Source: Burkholderiales bacterium
GTDB lineage: Bacteria; Pseudomonadota; Gammaproteobacteria; Burkholderiales; Burkholderiaceae_E
Direction: 5' to 3'
Assembly (NCBI GenBank): GCA_026399875.1
Contig: JAPLQF010000042.1
Span: forward strand, 186,009-250,008
DNA length: 64,000 bases
Shown piece by piece: positions 63,730-64,000 of this stretch. The notes below the pieces were generated by a model that did no database searches, was not told the DNA's origin, and saw only the letters and a list, made by a program, of their open reading frames with translations. Positions within the stretch are counted from its first letter, which is position 1; each line of letters opens with the position of its first letter. A program made the translations under genes and the position numbers.

Positions 63730-64000
63730 TCAGGACGGCGAATACCAGATCGGCGAGGTGTAGGCGCGCTCCTGGATGCTTGCCGGTACATCAGTGGGCA
63801 GCTTCACGCCGAAGACCTTGGCATCGAAGGTGGTCCAGCGCGGCGTGGGGATCTCCAGCACACGCATGTAGTAGAAGGCGCGCTGCCTGGCATCGAAGGC
63901 CGGGTCTTTCCAGTGCGCGGTCAGGTACGGTGAGCCGATGGCGTTGGTGTAGCTCGCGTCCTTGATGTTCACAGTGTTGCCCACCGGCGGCAGCTTGCCA
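63730..64000 (-). CDS. DUF3604 protein, C-terminal end (5' part outside window)
   Basis: The frame is open to the window edge; the visible 90 residues are the C-terminus. LPPVGNTVNIKDASYTNAIGSP, ARQRAFYYMRVLEIPTPRW and the end IQERAYTSPIWYSP are strong DUF3604 blocks. Full-length members have about 600-700 residues and belong to a metal-dependent PHP-like hydrolase group of uncertain function. An internal GTG at 63984 is not the start. Confidence 0.85.
   Translation of the reverse strand, partial: GKLPPVGNTVNIKDASYTNAIGSPYLTAHWKDPAFDARQRAFYYMRVLEIPTPRWTTFDAKVFGVKLPTDVPASIQERAYTSPIWYSPS

Overview
The window reads as high-GC chromosomal DNA of a betaproteobacterium, probably Burkholderiales. 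The grounds are gene content: XdhABC, PuuD-type urate oxidase, PEP-CTERM proteins, a DUF3300/DUF2950 pair, a BTAD regulator beside a truncated globin, and SBP/NMT1 transporters. This is inference, since there is no rRNA or marker gene. I see no tRNA, rRNA, CRISPR array, prophage or intact insertion sequence. Both ends cut genes: a UGSC-partner gene at the left and a DUF3604 gene at the right.

Layout. 1-1.5 kb: a two-gene operon whose second gene is a selenoprotein of the UGSC family. Its in-frame TGA at 1291-1293 must be read as selenocysteine to give a 172-residue protein; an ordinary stop reading cuts it at 91 residues. 1.6-11.9 kb: lipid and general metabolism (two SDRs, an acyl-CoA ligase, a sulfatase, an MFS carrier, a lipase, a split TPP decarboxylase). 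12.2-18.0 kb: a five-gene peptide ABC transporter operon behind a near-consensus sigma-54 promoter with NtrC-like sites upstream. 18.1-19.5 kb: an exported ricin-type lectin and an EF-hand protein. 19.7-38.9 kb: a purine/nucleobase scavenging island. It holds a Tsx-like outer-membrane channel, an NMT1-type ABC transporter with a nucleobase deaminase (permease frameshifted), PuuD urate oxidase, an 8-oxoguanine-type deaminase, XdhABC, a BMP-type purine nucleoside ABC transporter, a Rieske oxygenase of unknown substrate and guanine deaminase. 39.1-46.5 kb: PEP-CTERM GDSL hydrolase, SRPBCC protein, lipoprotein hydrolase, amidase, DUF2950 and DUF3300. 46.7-52.0 kb: a frameshifted BTAD/ATPase/TPR regulator divergent from an operon of a 94-residue protein, a truncated haemoglobin and an acyl-CoA-dehydrogenase-fold flavoprotein. 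52-57.4 kb: an antiporter, a CMD-fold protein and modCBA/modE. 57.5-62.8 kb: TerC, a double Usp protein, a broken terC copy, an MFS carrier and a PEP-CTERM protein.

How it fits together. Sigma-54-type promoters (GG-N10-GC) stand before the peptide transporter, the Tsx channel, the NMT1 transporter and xdhA, so the peptide and purine genes look like one nitrogen-scavenging regulon. ModABC/ModE would supply molybdate for xanthine dehydrogenase. The least described parts are the UGSC selenoprotein operon, the Rieske oxygenase inside the purine island, and the BTAD-globin-flavoprotein system, which carries paired CAGGAAC heptamers at 11-bp spacing before its first and second genes.
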